NCBI GenBank assembly: GCA_963806045.1
Contig: CAWDWP010000007.1
Coordinates: 62,001-126,000, forward strand
DNA length: 64,000 nt
Direction of reading: 5' to 3'
Origin: DATCHW01 sp963806045
GTDB taxonomy: Bacteria > Bacteroidota > Ignavibacteria > Tepidaquicellales > Tepidaquicellaceae
The position numbers were made by a program, and so were the translations under genes. Shown piece by piece: positions 9,403-19,700 of this stretch. Below the pieces are notes generated by a model. That model did no database searches. It was not told the origin of the DNA and saw only the letters and a list, made by a program, of their open reading frames with translations. The first letter of the stretch is position 1. Every line of letters begins with the position of its first letter.

Positions 9403-11983
9403 TATTAATAATCTTTTTTCAAAGAATATATTCGTCAGAGCTGTTGTATTAATTCTATTTGTTATTCTTTTGTTTAACAATTTATCTTTTGCTCAAGCAG
9501 ATTCCACTAAATCTGTTCTAACCGGAAAAGTGATATCAGAAAAAAATAATGGTATTCCCGGTTCCAGAATAATTTTAACTAATTCTCTAAATGGAAAATC
9601 AGTAGAACTAAATACTGAATTAAACGGAGAATTCAAATTCCAGGTAAGTGAAGGTATTTATAATATATATGTTTCAAAAGAAGGATATTCCGTTTACGAA
9701 GAAAAGGGAATTAAATTAACAAAATCCTTGACACGTAATTTAAAAATATTATTACTCGAAAAATTATTTACCACTGATATAATTGATGTTGAAGGACAAT
9801 TCCGACAAAGCCAGAATGATTTAAGGACTAGCATTTTTAACTTTTCACCTAAAAATATTAAAATATTACCGGGTGCAATAGAAGATGTATTAAGATCTTT
9901 AAAATCTCTTCCGGGTGTTTCATCACCTAATGATTTCACATCACAATTGATAATAAGAGGAAGCGGGCCCGATCAAAATCTTATAATAATGGATGACGTC
10001 GAAATTTTCAATCCATACAGACTATATGGGCTTGTAAGTATGTTTAATCCTGAGACTCTATATGATATTACACTCATAACGGGAGGTTTTCCTTCAAAAT
10101 ATGGTGATCGTTTATCAGCTGTTCTGGACGTTTTAAACAGAGAGGGAACAACTGAAAAACCAATAGCATTTACAGCGAATATAAATATTGCGAGTGCGAA
10201 TTTAATATTTCAGGGTAGAAATCCTTTAAAAATTCCAGGGTCATGGATTATATCGACAAGAAGAACTTATTATGACTTAATCCTGGGACCATTTGCAAAA
10301 AAAGCCGGCTTGATAACTGATGATTCTTCTTTTCCATCGTTTGAAGATTTACAATTCAAAATCGCTTTTGGTCCATTTAAAAAGCATAAATTTTTTATAA
10401 ATGGGATTTTTTCAAAAGATGGTGTGGATATTATTCCTGGTAAGAACAGATCTAACCCAGACAGTGTGAATGTTAATGATGTAACGAAAAATAATGTTGC
10501 TTCCCTTAGCTGGCATTATATACCAAATTCTCAATTTTTATCTAAAACAACTTTGTCATGGTATCGAAATAATGGTCAAAACGACTTCGAAGGTGATATA
10601 CTTGATCCACTAATTGATAGAGAAAATATAACTCCTTCTCAGCGAGATAGTTTAAAAGCAATTGGAGAACTTCTTGGATTTAGCTTTGCTTCTACATATG
10701 ATTTTTATAAATACTCGATAGGAAATAAATCAGTTTTGAATGAGAAAAATTTTAATCTCGAATTCGGAGCAAGCTTTGATTTGATCAGAACAGATATTAC
10801 TTACAAATTAAATCTGGATGATCAGTTTAAAGCTTTTTTAAGATCATTGCCAAACACTTCAGCATTGCTTAATGATTTTACAATTAATGGAAAAAACAAT
10901 TATAGAAGCAGTTTTTATTCTCAAATCAGACTTTCAATAGGGAAGCAATTTTATTACCAACCATCAGTTAGATTTGATTATTATTCATATTTGAAAAAAG
11001 CATATTTTTCTCCAAGAATTAATTTTGGATTTATTATTAATCCTCTTACTACGCTTCGTTTTGCAACAGGTTTTTATTATCAATCCCCCGGATATGAGAA
11101 ATTAATAGACGGGCAAACTTTTTTTGATTTAACTGGGAATATCGGAGAAAATTTAAAAGCAGAGAAATCTGAACATTTTATTCTTGGTCTGGAAAGATGG
11201 ATTAATAACGAATGGCAAATAAAAACAGAAGCATATTATAAAAAATTTGCTAATCTGATTGTGCAGCAAAAGTTAACGGGTTATAAATATAAATATTATA
11301 TTAATGATCCTAATAATACTGACCCGAATTATTGGAAAAATCCGCTAAACTGGACTCGATCACCCGGCAAAATTTCTTATGATTCCCTTACAACTATTCC
11401 TGTCAATGATGGTTATGGATATTCATACGGGATAGAATTAAGCTTAGAAAAAAAATATATGAACCCGCGAACTAAGTTTTATGGCTGGATTAATTATTCA
11501 TATTCAATAGCAAGAAGAGAAAGATTTGATGAGACGGTCAAACCTTACAGATTTGATCAACGGCATATTGTTAACATTGTCGCTAATTACAAAATTAATT
11601 TCTGGTTGGAATTTGGAGCGCGATGGTCTTTTGCCAGCAATTTTCCATTCACTCCTCCGAAAGGGATAATCCCCAGGGTGGTTAATGATAGTTTAGTAGT
11701 TAATCCTTTTACCCAGAAAGTAATTTTTAATCTTGATTATGGAACATTAGAAAATAAATATAGTGATGTGAAACCAGATTATCATCGCTTGGATATTAGG
11801 TTGACAGCTTATACAAAATTTTGGAATGCAGACTGGTCTTTTTATTTAGATGTGATTAATGTTTATAACAGAAAGAATGTATTATCTTATAGTTATACTG
11901 TAGATTCTAACCTTAAAGTAAATCGGAAGATTACAGGGATGATTCCGATTCTTCCTACATTGGGATTGAGTGTTAGGTTATAA
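9389..11983 (+). CDS. TonB-dependent outer-membrane receptor with CarboxypepD-like N-terminal domain
   Basis: An 864-residue outer-membrane receptor for an unknown substrate. The start at ATG 9389 gives a signal peptide (basic start, hydrophobic ILFVILLFNNLSFA, then QADST). Residues about 40-120 are a carboxypeptidase-regulatory-like beta domain (VLTGKVISEKNNGIPGSRI), common in Bacteroidota receptors. A plug domain follows (SLPGVSSPNDFTSQLIIRGS, then ITGGFPSKYGDRLSAVLDV) and then a long beta-barrel rich in aromatic residues, ending in the hydrophobic strand LPTLGLSVRL. There is no SusD-like partner beside it, so it is not a classical glycan-uptake pair. It overlaps the ABC ATPase gene by 14 bases, suggesting one transcript and perhaps peptide uptake; that link is inference. 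Confidence 0.9.
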   Translation: MKVDNINNLFSKNIFVRAVVLILFVILLFNNLSFAQADSTKSVLTGKVISEKNNGIPGSRIILTNSLNGKSVELNTELNGEFKFQVSEGIYNIYVSKEGYSVYEEKGIKLTKSLTRNLKILLLEKLFTTDIIDVEGQFRQSQNDLRTSIFNFSPKNIKILPGAIEDVLRSLKSLPGVSSPNDFTSQLIIRGSGPDQNLIIMDDVEIFNPYRLYGLVSMFNPETLYDITLITGGFPSKYGDRLSAVLDVLNREGTTEKPIAFTANINIASANLIFQGRNPLKIPGSWIISTRRTYYDLILGPFAKKAGLITDDSSFPSFEDLQFKIAFGPFKKHKFFINGIFSKDGVDIIPGKNRSNPDSVNVNDVTKNNVASLSWHYIPNSQFLSKTTLSWYRNNGQNDFEGDILDPLIDRENITPSQRDSLKAIGELLGFSFASTYDFYKYSIGNKSVLNEKNFNLEFGASFDLIRTDITYKLNLDDQFKAFLRSLPNTSALLNDFTINGKNNYRSSFYSQIRLSIGKQFYYQPSVRFDYYSYLKKAYFSPRINFGFIINPLTTLRFATGFYYQSPGYEKLIDGQTFFDLTGNIGENLKAEKSEHFILGLERWINNEWQIKTEAYYKKFANLIVQQKLTGYKYKYYINDPNNTDPNYWKNPLNWTRSPGKISYDSLTTIPVNDGYGYSYGIELSLEKKYMNPRTKFYGWINYSYSIARRERFDETVKPYRFDQRHIVNIVANYKINFWLEFGARWSFASNFPFTPPKGIIPRVVNDSLVVNPFTQKVIFNLDYGTLENKYSDVKPDYHRLDIRLTAYTKFWNADWSFYLDVINVYNRKNVLSYSYTVDSNLKVNRKITGMIPILPTLGLSVRL

Positions 11984-12092
11984 GTTTTAATATTTATTTG
12001 AAATCTTTTTGTATTTTTTACTCAAAATTCATATTAAATTGATTGAATTTAGCCTCTAAATTGAGTAAATTGAACTGAAAAAGATAAAATTA

Positions 12093-12701
12093 TTGAATAT
12101 TTGTATTTTTGCATCCGGAGCGGGAAGTAATTTTCAAGCTATATTAAATGCCAAATCAAAAAGAGAAATTCAGTCAAGAATATGCCTTCTAATAACTAAC
12201 AATTCTAAATGTGGGGCTGTTGAAATAGCTAATAATTACTCCGTTGATGTTGTTCATATCAGCAGGAAATTATATCCTGATTTAGACCCGGTTCAATATT
12301 CAAATTTATTCATTTCTGTTTTAAGGAAATATGAAATTGAACTTATAGTACTCGCCGGATATATGAAAAAAATTGGTAATGAGGTTATTCGCGAATATTG
12401 TAACAGAATTATTAATATTCATCCCGCTTTATTACCATCTTTCGGCGGTGAAAATATGTATGGTTTGAATGTCCACAAGGCTGTTATTGAAAGCGGTGTA
12501 AAAGTATCCGGATTAACTATTCATTTTGTTAATCAGGATTATGATCAGGGAAAAATCATATTTCAAAAATGTGTAGAAGTTGATGTTAATGACGATGCTT
12601 TATCATTACAGAAAAAAATTTTGGTTTACGAACATGAATTTTATCCTGAAGTTATTAAAAGAATTGAAAATGGTTTAATAAAAATTGGGGAAACACAATG
12701 A
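12093..12701 (+). CDS. purN: Phosphoribosylglycinamide formyltransferase (GART)
   Basis: PurN adds the first formyl group in purine synthesis, using 10-formyl-tetrahydrofolate. The 202-residue protein opens with FASGAGSNFQAI (phosphate-binding loop) and has the catalytic Asn108 and His110 in INIHPALLPSFGG and the catalytic Asp151 in HFVNQDYDQGKI. These match E. coli N106, H108 and D144. The start is TTG at 12093: there is no in-frame ATG before the conserved FASG motif. It overlaps purH by 4 bases (ATGA), so the two are translationally coupled. Confidence 0.95.
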   Translation: MNICIFASGAGSNFQAILNAKSKREIQSRICLLITNNSKCGAVEIANNYSVDVVHISRKLYPDLDPVQYSNLFISVLRKYEIELIVLAGYMKKIGNEVIREYCNRIINIHPALLPSFGGENMYGLNVHKAVIESGVKVSGLTIHFVNQDYDQGKIIFQKCVEVDVNDDALSLQKKILVYEHEFYPEVIKRIENGLIKIGETQ

Positions 12702-14254
12702 GCAAAATTGCACTGATTAGTGTTTATGATAAATCCGGAATCGTAGAATTTGCTTCAAAGTTAAAGGATTTAAGCTTTGATATAATTTCTACCGGCGGTA
12801 CATATAAATTATTGAGAGATCATAATATAGAAGCAAAATCTGTTGAAGAAATTACCGGCTTTCCTGAAATCTTGAACGGAAGAGTCAAAACACTTAACCC
12901 TGTTGTATTTGCAGGAATATTAGCTGATAAAAATAATTCTGCCCATAAGAATGATATGTCTGAACATAAATTCAATTTCTTTGATCTGGTTGTAGTGAAT
13001 TTATATCCATTTGACGAAACTATAAGAAAAAATGGTGTTACAATTTCCGAAGCAATTGAACAAATTGATATTGGAGGAGTAAGTTTGATAAGAGCGGCTG
13101 CAAAAAATTTTGAAAATATAAATGTTATAACCGATACTAAACAATATTGTAACTATATAGATTTATTAAAAAAAAATGAAGGTGAAATTCCTGTAAACCA
13201 TTCTAAAGTACTTGCTCAAAATGCTTTTACATATATATGTGATTATGATTATGCGATTTCGAAATATTTTAGAGAAATTAATAATTCAGAAATCGATGAA
13301 TTGAAAAATTCACTTTTAACATCTGACTCTGAGTTCATAAAACTAACTTCCAGGCAGCATTTAAGGTATGGAGAAAATCCTGACCAGAAAGCATTTCTGT
13401 ATAAGAAAAATTTTGATGATATTTTTAATGTGATACATGGAAAAGAAATTTCTTATAATAATCTTCTTGATGTAGATGCCGCCGTGAATCTCATTAATGA
13501 ATTTCAACATTCTGGTCCAACATGCGCAATTATAAAGCACGGAAATCCGTGCGGCGTGGCATCATCTGATAATATGAAGAGTGCATATTTGAAAGCTTTC
13601 GAAAGTGATACTACTTCACCTTTTGGTGGAATAATCATATTTAATGGCAATTTAGACCTTAATACTTCTATTGAAGTTGATAAATTATTTTCCGAAATTA
13701 TCATCGCTTTAGACTTCGATAATGATGCTCTTGAGTTGTTAAAGAAAAAGAAGAACAGAAGATTGATAAAATATAGTTTTTACAATGAGAAAGATGAATT
13801 TAAGTCAATAACAGGAGGCTTTTTATATCAGGAAAAGCAGGTAAAATTATTCGACAGAAGTTCTTTAAAAACCGTTACAAAAATATTACCGGTTGACAAA
13901 CAGATTACGGATATGGAATTTGCAGTAAAGATAGTGAAACATACGAAATCGAATTCGGTTGTTTTTGTAAAAGATAATCGAACTTTAGCAATAGGCGGTG
14001 GACAACCATCCAGAGTTGATTCAACCAGAATTGCAATAAAACGAGCCGAACAATATGGTCTGAGTTTAAAGGAATGTGTCGTCGCTTCGGATGCATTTTT
14101 TCCGTTTGCTGACAGCATCGAAGAGATTGCAAAAACCGGCTGTGCTGCAATAGTTCAACCTGGAGGATCAGTGAGAGACAGTGAAGTTATTAAAGCTGCA
14201 GATGATAACAATCTGGCAATGGTTTTTACCGGAATAAGATATTTTAAACACTAA
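12698..14254 (+). CDS. purH: Bifunctional AICAR transformylase / IMP cyclohydrolase
   Basis: PurH carries out the last two steps to IMP. The 518-residue protein has an N-terminal MGS-like IMP cyclohydrolase domain (ALISVYDKSGIVEFA, STGGTYKLL, GGRVKTLNP-like region) and a C-terminal AICAR transformylase domain with the catalytic pair Lys280-His281 in IIKHGNPCGVA. The C-terminus VQPGGSVRDSEVI...GIRYFKH is the usual family ending. It starts at ATG 12698, overlapping purN. mreB begins 38 bases downstream. Confidence 0.97.
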   Translation: MSKIALISVYDKSGIVEFASKLKDLSFDIISTGGTYKLLRDHNIEAKSVEEITGFPEILNGRVKTLNPVVFAGILADKNNSAHKNDMSEHKFNFFDLVVVNLYPFDETIRKNGVTISEAIEQIDIGGVSLIRAAAKNFENINVITDTKQYCNYIDLLKKNEGEIPVNHSKVLAQNAFTYICDYDYAISKYFREINNSEIDELKNSLLTSDSEFIKLTSRQHLRYGENPDQKAFLYKKNFDDIFNVIHGKEISYNNLLDVDAAVNLINEFQHSGPTCAIIKHGNPCGVASSDNMKSAYLKAFESDTTSPFGGIIIFNGNLDLNTSIEVDKLFSEIIIALDFDNDALELLKKKKNRRLIKYSFYNEKDEFKSITGGFLYQEKQVKLFDRSSLKTVTKILPVDKQITDMEFAVKIVKHTKSNSVVFVKDNRTLAIGGGQPSRVDSTRIAIKRAEQYGLSLKECVVASDAFFPFADSIEEIAKTGCAAIVQPGGSVRDSEVIKAADDNNLAMVFTGIRYFKH

Positions 14255-14292
14255 AAGAGATTACAAAATTTTAATCATAAAGGATTTTTTGA

Positions 14293-15309
14293 ATGCCATT
14301 TTTTGGTTTATTTTCGAATGATATCGCAATTGATTTAGGAACAGCGAACACGCTGATCTATATGAAAGGTAAAGGCATCGTACTAAATGAGCCTTCTATA
14401 GTTACATTTGATGTCAGTTCAAGAAAAATAGTTGCTATAGGTAATGAAGCAAAAAAAATGATGGGAAGGGTTCACAAGGAGCTAAATACTATTCGTCCAA
14501 TGAAAGACGGAGTAATAGCGGACTTTGAGATCGCAGAAGGTATGATACGCATGTTTATAAAAAGTATTTCGTCGAGTTGGGCACCTGCGCGAAGAATTGT
14601 CGTTTGTGTCCCCAGTGGAATTACTGAAGTTGAAAAAAGAGCGGTGCGAGATACTGCAGAACATGCGGGTGCAAAAGAAGTATTTCTGATTTCCGAACCT
14701 ATGGCAGCCGCTATAGGTATAGGATTAGATGTTATGGCACCTCCCGGAAACATGGTAGTTGATATCGGTGGAGGTACAACAGAAATCGCTGTAATAGCTC
14801 TTGCCGGAATGCCAAATGGTGTATCCATTCGAACTGCAGGTGATGAACTTACCGAGGCTATAATTCGTTTTTTTAGAGGGAATCAGAATATGCTTATTGG
14901 TGAAAGAACTGCTGAAGAGATAAAATGTCAGGTCGGGTCGGTTATGCCAATGAAAGAAGAAGTTATAATCGAAGTTAGAGGAAGAGACCTTGTGGCCGGA
15001 GTTCCGAAAGTAACTGAAGTTAGTTCTATAGAAATAAGAGAAGCTTTAAATCCTGCTGTAACACAAATGGTAGAGGCTGTAAAAGTAGCTCTTGAAAAAA
15101 CAGCACCTGAATTGTCGTCGGACATACTCGAAAGAGGAATTTTCTTAACTGGAGGAGGTGCCCTTATTAAAGGATTAGATGAAAGAATAAGAGTTGAAAC
15201 AGGAGTTCCTGTTCATATAGCTGATGATCCTTTGACTGCTGTTGCAAGAGGTACAGGTAAAGTGCTTGAGAATCTTGACCATTATAAGAAGGTAATGCTG
15301 AAAAGGTGA
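14293..15309 (+). CDS. mreB: Rod shape-determining actin homologue MreB
   Basis: MreB forms membrane-bound filaments that guide cell-wall elongation. The 338-residue protein has the actin-fold phosphate loops (DLGTANTLIY at the start; DIGGGTTEIAVI in the middle) and the conserved LTGGGALIKGLDE near the end. The N-terminal MPFFGLFS resembles the amphipathic membrane-binding segment of other MreB proteins. It heads the operon mreB-mreC-mreD-mrdA-rodA, all on the plus strand with short gaps or overlaps. Confidence 0.98.
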   Translation: MPFFGLFSNDIAIDLGTANTLIYMKGKGIVLNEPSIVTFDVSSRKIVAIGNEAKKMMGRVHKELNTIRPMKDGVIADFEIAEGMIRMFIKSISSSWAPARRIVVCVPSGITEVEKRAVRDTAEHAGAKEVFLISEPMAAAIGIGLDVMAPPGNMVVDIGGGTTEIAVIALAGMPNGVSIRTAGDELTEAIIRFFRGNQNMLIGERTAEEIKCQVGSVMPMKEEVIIEVRGRDLVAGVPKVTEVSSIEIREALNPAVTQMVEAVKVALEKTAPELSSDILERGIFLTGGGALIKGLDERIRVETGVPVHIADDPLTAVARGTGKVLENLDHYKKVMLKR

Positions 15310-15345
15310 TTGTAATTTAGAAAATAAAATATCTGAAAATTAAAT

Positions 15346-16173
15346 TTGAAGAAATTCGGGTTATTTATATTCCAAATTAAGGAATATTTAGTACTTACAT
15401 TAGCCATCATTATTTCCCTGGTTTTAATATTTTCTAATGATAATTCCCAAATTAGATTTTTACGGGGTATCGCTATAGGTTCTTTTGGGACAATACAAAG
15501 TGGTTTTTCCGCAATTCCGAACATATTTGAAATTCAGAACGAAAATAAATTTCTTCGTGAAGCTAACATTAAGTTATCTAATGAAATTGCAAATCTTAAA
15601 GAAGCTAAACTCGAAAATATCAGATTAACAAAACTTCTCAATCTCAAGAAATTGAACAATTTCGGAGTGATTAGCGGTAAAATTGTTAATAAATCTTTAA
15701 TACAGATTCGAAATACTATAACAATTAATATTGGAGAAAATGAAGGAGCCAAAGTGAACATGCCTGTTATAACTGATGATGGATTGGTAGGAAGAATAGT
15801 TGCAACAAGTAACAATTATTCAATCGCACAAATTATTTTAAATAAAGAATTAAAAATTACCGTTAAATGCCAGAGAAGCCGAGCAGATGGAATATTAAAT
15901 TTTGACGGCTTTCAAGCATTAACAGTAATGAATGTTCCAAAATCAGCTGATGTTAATGTCGGAGATTTATTCATTACTTCTGAATATAGTAACCATTTCC
16001 CTGCAGGAATTCCAGTTGGAACAGTTATTGAAGCGGGAAATCTAGATAATCTGTTTAAGAAAGTAGTGATTAAACCGGCAGTGAATTTTGAAACATTAGA
16101 AGAAGTATTTGTGCTAAATTATATTCCTGATATCGATAAAATAAATTTCGAAAAGAACGTCTTTGCAAAATGA
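15346..16173 (+). CDS. mreC: Rod shape-determining protein MreC
   Basis: MreC is a bitopic membrane protein that links MreB to the periplasmic wall synthases. The 275-residue protein has an N-terminal membrane segment (YLVLTLAIIISLVLIF), then a coiled coil (about 60-95, NKFLREANIKLSNEIANLKE), then the beta-rich periplasmic domain (GENEGAKVNMPVITDDGLVG...; ...FPAGIPVGTVIEAG). The start is TTG at 15346, 36 bases after mreB; no in-frame ATG precedes the membrane segment. The length is normal. Confidence 0.94.
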   Translation: MKKFGLFIFQIKEYLVLTLAIIISLVLIFSNDNSQIRFLRGIAIGSFGTIQSGFSAIPNIFEIQNENKFLREANIKLSNEIANLKEAKLENIRLTKLLNLKKLNNFGVISGKIVNKSLIQIRNTITINIGENEGAKVNMPVITDDGLVGRIVATSNNYSIAQIILNKELKITVKCQRSRADGILNFDGFQALTVMNVPKSADVNVGDLFITSEYSNHFPAGIPVGTVIEAGNLDNLFKKVVIKPAVNFETLEEVFVLNYIPDIDKINFEKNVFAK

Positions 16174-16183
16174 TTAATACATA

Positions 16184-16681
16184 TTGATAACACCTTTAGT
16201 GAAATATATCGCAGCTATTGTTGTAGCAATTTTATTCCAAAAGTCATTCATCTGGTTGATTTCAATTTCTCAATATAACATTACCCCTGATATCCCCTTA
16301 ATCATAATAATATTTATAGGATTGAAAAGGGGAAGAATGGAAGCAACATTAATCGGATTTTTTGCAGGACTACTCATTGATATATTAAGTGGCACTTTTT
16401 TAGGGTTAAGTACACTTATTTATTCTATAACCGGTTTTATTTCCGGTTATTTCAGAAACGATGATGCGAAATATCTGAAAAAATATTATTTCGCTGTTAT
16501 AGTGTTTATTCTCGCTTTGATTGGAAATCTTATTTATTTCTTTATTTATTTTCAAAGTTATTCATTATTATTCATAGAAGTATTATTAAAGTATGTTTTT
16601 CCAAATTCCACATATACAGCTATTATCAGCTTGATATATGTTGTATTTCCTAAGAAAAAGGAGAGTTCCATAGTTTATTGA
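16184..16681 (+). CDS. mreD: Rod shape-determining protein MreD
   Basis: A small polytopic membrane protein (165 residues, about five hydrophobic segments) of the elongation complex. The conserved pattern GLKRGRMEATLIGFFAGLLIDI followed by a glycine-rich helix is typical of MreD. It starts with TTG at 16184, 10 bases after mreC. Its TGA stop shares one base with the ATG of mrdA, which implies coupled translation. The sequence is poorly conserved in the family, so position in the operon adds much to this call. Confidence 0.9.
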   Translation: MITPLVKYIAAIVVAILFQKSFIWLISISQYNITPDIPLIIIIFIGLKRGRMEATLIGFFAGLLIDILSGTFLGLSTLIYSITGFISGYFRNDDAKYLKKYYFAVIVFILALIGNLIYFFIYFQSYSLLFIEVLLKYVFPNSTYTAIISLIYVVFPKKKESSIVY

Positions 16682-18465
16682 TGAATTCTGAAGGGAAAAA
16701 ATATTTTTTTTTAAGTTTAATAATAGTTTTACCGATATTATTGATTATCAGGTTAATCCAGATTCAATTTCTGAATCAGGAAGAATACGGTAAAGAATCT
16801 CAAAAAAATTCAGTAAAAAAAATTACAATAACTCCTGCCAGAGGATTAATATATGATTATAGCGGAAGGATATTAGTAGATAATAAACCGGCTTATTCAC
16901 TGACCATTACTCCTGCACAATTCGATTCGAGTGTTGTAAATGAAATTTCGTCTCTGATTGACATGCCTGTTGATGATATTAAGACGAAATTATCTGATGC
17001 AAAAGGTACGAACAGATTTAATCCCGTTAAAATAAAACGAGATATCGATTTTAAAGTTATTGCATATATTGAGGAAAATCGGGACAAATTCAGAGGTATT
17101 GATTTCCAGGTAGAATCATTAAGAACTTATCCAAACAAGTTCAGAGGTTCTCATGTTTTTGGATATACGGGTGAAATAACACCTAAACAACTTGAAAGTC
17201 AGGTAGGAAGCTACTACAAGCAGGGTGATATAATTGGAGCAACCGCATTAGAAAAGTCATATGAAAATTATTTGAGAGGAGAGAAAGGTTATAAATTTAC
17301 ACTTGTTGATGTAAGAGGCAGGGAAGTAGCCGCTTTGAATAATGGGAATAGTGATGTGAAACCGATAAATGGTACAGATTTGGTATTAAGTTTAGATGCT
17401 GAGTTACAGGATTATGCAGAAAAACTTTTGAGCAAAAGGCGTGGTGCAATCGTCGCAATGGATCCTCGTAATGGTGAGATATTATGTCTTGTATCAAAAC
17501 CCGATTTTGATTTATCTGTTTTTTCAGGTTCTGTTGATTCAAAAGTATTCTCAATGCTTATAAATGATGAAAGTAAACCTTTATTTGACCGTGCAATTCA
17601 ATCAAAATATCCTCCTGGCTCGACCTGGAAACCAATGATGAGTTTAATAGGTCTTGCATCAGGCAGTATTACCACTCATTCGACAATTTCTTGCGAGGGT
17701 TCTTTTACCTGGGGCTCGAGAACCTGGGAGGACCATGGCGCTTATGGACCCATCACAGTTGTAACTGCAATTGAAAAATCTGTGAATGTCTTCTTTTATA
17801 AACTAGGTTTGAAAGTAGGATTGGAAAATTATGATAAATATTCAAAATTATTTAATTTTGGTACCAGGACAGGTATTGATTTGCCGAACGAGACATATGG
17901 ATTATTACCTTCAGAAGAATACTATAATAAAATATTTCCAAAAGGATGGTCTCAGGCTGTATTGATTAATCTTGGAATAGGTCAGGGTGAATTATTGGTA
18001 TCACCTGTTCAATTAGCTGCTTATACAGCAGCAATAAGCATGAATGGATTATATAACCAACCTCATTTGGTTAGAAAATTCAGAAATCCGATGACTGGTG
18101 AAGAAGAAAATAATACTTTTGAATCCAAAAAAATTGATTTGCCTCAATCATATTATGACGCAGTAAAAAAGGGCATGTATCTTGTTGTTAACGGAACCGG
18201 TACAGCCAAGAATATTAAGAATAGTGAATATGATATTTCCGGAAAAACAGGTACAGCCCAGAATCCTAACGGAAACAATCATTCCTGGTTTATAGGATTT
18301 GCTCCTTTTGAAAATCCTCAAATAGCAGTATGTGTGTTGGGAGAAAATGCAGGCTGGGGTAATCAATTTGCCGCTCCGATGGCTGCAGCTATAATGGTTA
18401 GATATTTGAGCAGAAATGCTCAGGACACCTGGAACGACAACGCAAAGATTGAGGTACACGATTAG
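16681..18465 (+). CDS. mrdA: Penicillin-binding protein 2, elongasome transpeptidase
   Basis: PBP2 cross-links peptidoglycan during side-wall growth, paired with the glycosyltransferase RodA. The 594-residue protein has one N-terminal membrane segment (about 10-27), a pedestal domain with TPARGLIYDYSGRIL and the HVFGYTGEI region, and a transpeptidase domain with the three active-site motifs: Ser314-x-x-Lys317 (PPGSTWK), Ser367-Val-Asn369 and Lys522-Thr-Gly524 (GKTGTAQN). The start is ATG 16681, overlapping the mreD stop; a TTG three bases earlier is less likely. rodA begins two bases after the stop. Confidence 0.97.
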   Translation: MNSEGKKYFFLSLIIVLPILLIIRLIQIQFLNQEEYGKESQKNSVKKITITPARGLIYDYSGRILVDNKPAYSLTITPAQFDSSVVNEISSLIDMPVDDIKTKLSDAKGTNRFNPVKIKRDIDFKVIAYIEENRDKFRGIDFQVESLRTYPNKFRGSHVFGYTGEITPKQLESQVGSYYKQGDIIGATALEKSYENYLRGEKGYKFTLVDVRGREVAALNNGNSDVKPINGTDLVLSLDAELQDYAEKLLSKRRGAIVAMDPRNGEILCLVSKPDFDLSVFSGSVDSKVFSMLINDESKPLFDRAIQSKYPPGSTWKPMMSLIGLASGSITTHSTISCEGSFTWGSRTWEDHGAYGPITVVTAIEKSVNVFFYKLGLKVGLENYDKYSKLFNFGTRTGIDLPNETYGLLPSEEYYNKIFPKGWSQAVLINLGIGQGELLVSPVQLAAYTAAISMNGLYNQPHLVRKFRNPMTGEEENNTFESKKIDLPQSYYDAVKKGMYLVVNGTGTAKNIKNSEYDISGKTGTAQNPNGNNHSWFIGFAPFENPQIAVCVLGENAGWGNQFAAPMAAAIMVRYLSRNAQDTWNDNAKIEVHD

Positions 18466-18466
18466 G

Positions 18467-19696
18467 ATGAAATTGTCGGAAAAAATATTTAAGAAATTTG
18501 ATATATTAACTCTAATATTTACCATTAGTATTGTAACAATTGGACTTATATCCGTTTATAGTGCTACTTTTAGTAATGGACTTGAAATGTTTCACAAGCA
18601 ATTAACCTTCGCGATTATTGGGATAGTCGTAATGGTTGCTCTATCTTATATTCCGCCGAGATATATAGCTAATTTTTCTATTTGGTTTTATCTGGGTTGT
18701 ATTCTGCTTCTGATTCTAGTGCTTTTCGTGGGAAAGAGAATTGGTGGAAATCGCAGTTGGTTTAGCTTTGCAGGGTTTGGAATCCAACCTTCGGAATTTG
18801 CAAAAGTTGCGACCGTTTTGATGTTATCTTATTTTCTAAACTCTGATAACAAGGAAAGATCAATCAAAGATCCCAAAACATTCTTGCTTGCGATTCTGAT
18901 TGTGATTGTTCCAATTGGATTAATTATGAGACAACCGGATATGGGAACTTCTTTAGTCTTTTTTAGCATGATCCTTCCAATGTTTCTTTGGTCAGGTCTC
19001 TCATTTTATGCATTGTTCGTAATTATATCTCCTGTTGCTTTGGCAATCACAGCTTTTTTAAATCTGGAATATTTTTATATCGGTTTAGTAATATCAGTTA
19101 TTATCTTGTTATTATTTCGTCGAAAATTCTATCTTACTATACTATTTTCGTCGATTAATTTGCTCTCCGGTTACTCCGTAAATTATTTATATAGTAAATT
19201 ACAACCGCATCAGCAAAATCGTATAATGGCTGTTATGAATCCGTCAAGCGATCCGTTAGGAACGGGTTACAATGTGATTCAATCAAAAGTTGCAATTGGT
19301 TCAGGAGGTTTCTGGGGTAAAGGATTACTTCATGGAACTCAGACACAGCTTAAATTTATACCGGAACAATGGACCGATTTTATATTCTGTGTCATCGGAG
19401 AAGAACTTGGATTTATCGGTGCGGCAGTTTTGATAATGTTTTTTTTATTTTTATTATTTAAACTAATCATTAATGCATATGAGAGCAAAAATAAGTTTAT
19501 GAGTACCGCTTGTATCGGATTTACCAGCATTATATTTTTCCATTTTGTTATTAACATAGGGATGACCGTCGGGATTATGCCGGTTATAGGGATACCATTA
19601 CCGATGGTTAGTTACGGTGTTTCCTCTCTTCTTTCTTTCTTGATTATGATTGGTTTAAGTATGAATACTTATCGTAATAGAAATATTCTAACATAA
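18467..19696 (+). CDS. rodA: Peptidoglycan glycosyltransferase RodA (SEDS family)
   Basis: RodA polymerises lipid II glycan strands in the elongasome, in complex with PBP2. The 409-residue protein has about ten hydrophobic segments and the SEDS signatures: GGNRSWFSFAGFGIQPSEFAK, a DMGTSL motif, and near the end GMTVGIMPVIGIPLPMVSYG. The start is ATG 18467, just after the mrdA stop. Operon position and length both support RodA over FtsW. Confidence 0.96.
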   Translation: MKLSEKIFKKFDILTLIFTISIVTIGLISVYSATFSNGLEMFHKQLTFAIIGIVVMVALSYIPPRYIANFSIWFYLGCILLLILVLFVGKRIGGNRSWFSFAGFGIQPSEFAKVATVLMLSYFLNSDNKERSIKDPKTFLLAILIVIVPIGLIMRQPDMGTSLVFFSMILPMFLWSGLSFYALFVIISPVALAITAFLNLEYFYIGLVISVIILLLFRRKFYLTILFSSINLLSGYSVNYLYSKLQPHQQNRIMAVMNPSSDPLGTGYNVIQSKVAIGSGGFWGKGLLHGTQTQLKFIPEQWTDFIFCVIGEELGFIGAAVLIMFFLFLLFKLIINAYESKNKFMSTACIGFTSIIFFHFVINIGMTVGIMPVIGIPLPMVSYGVSSLLSFLIMIGLSMNTYRNRNILT

Positions 19697-19700
19697 TTTA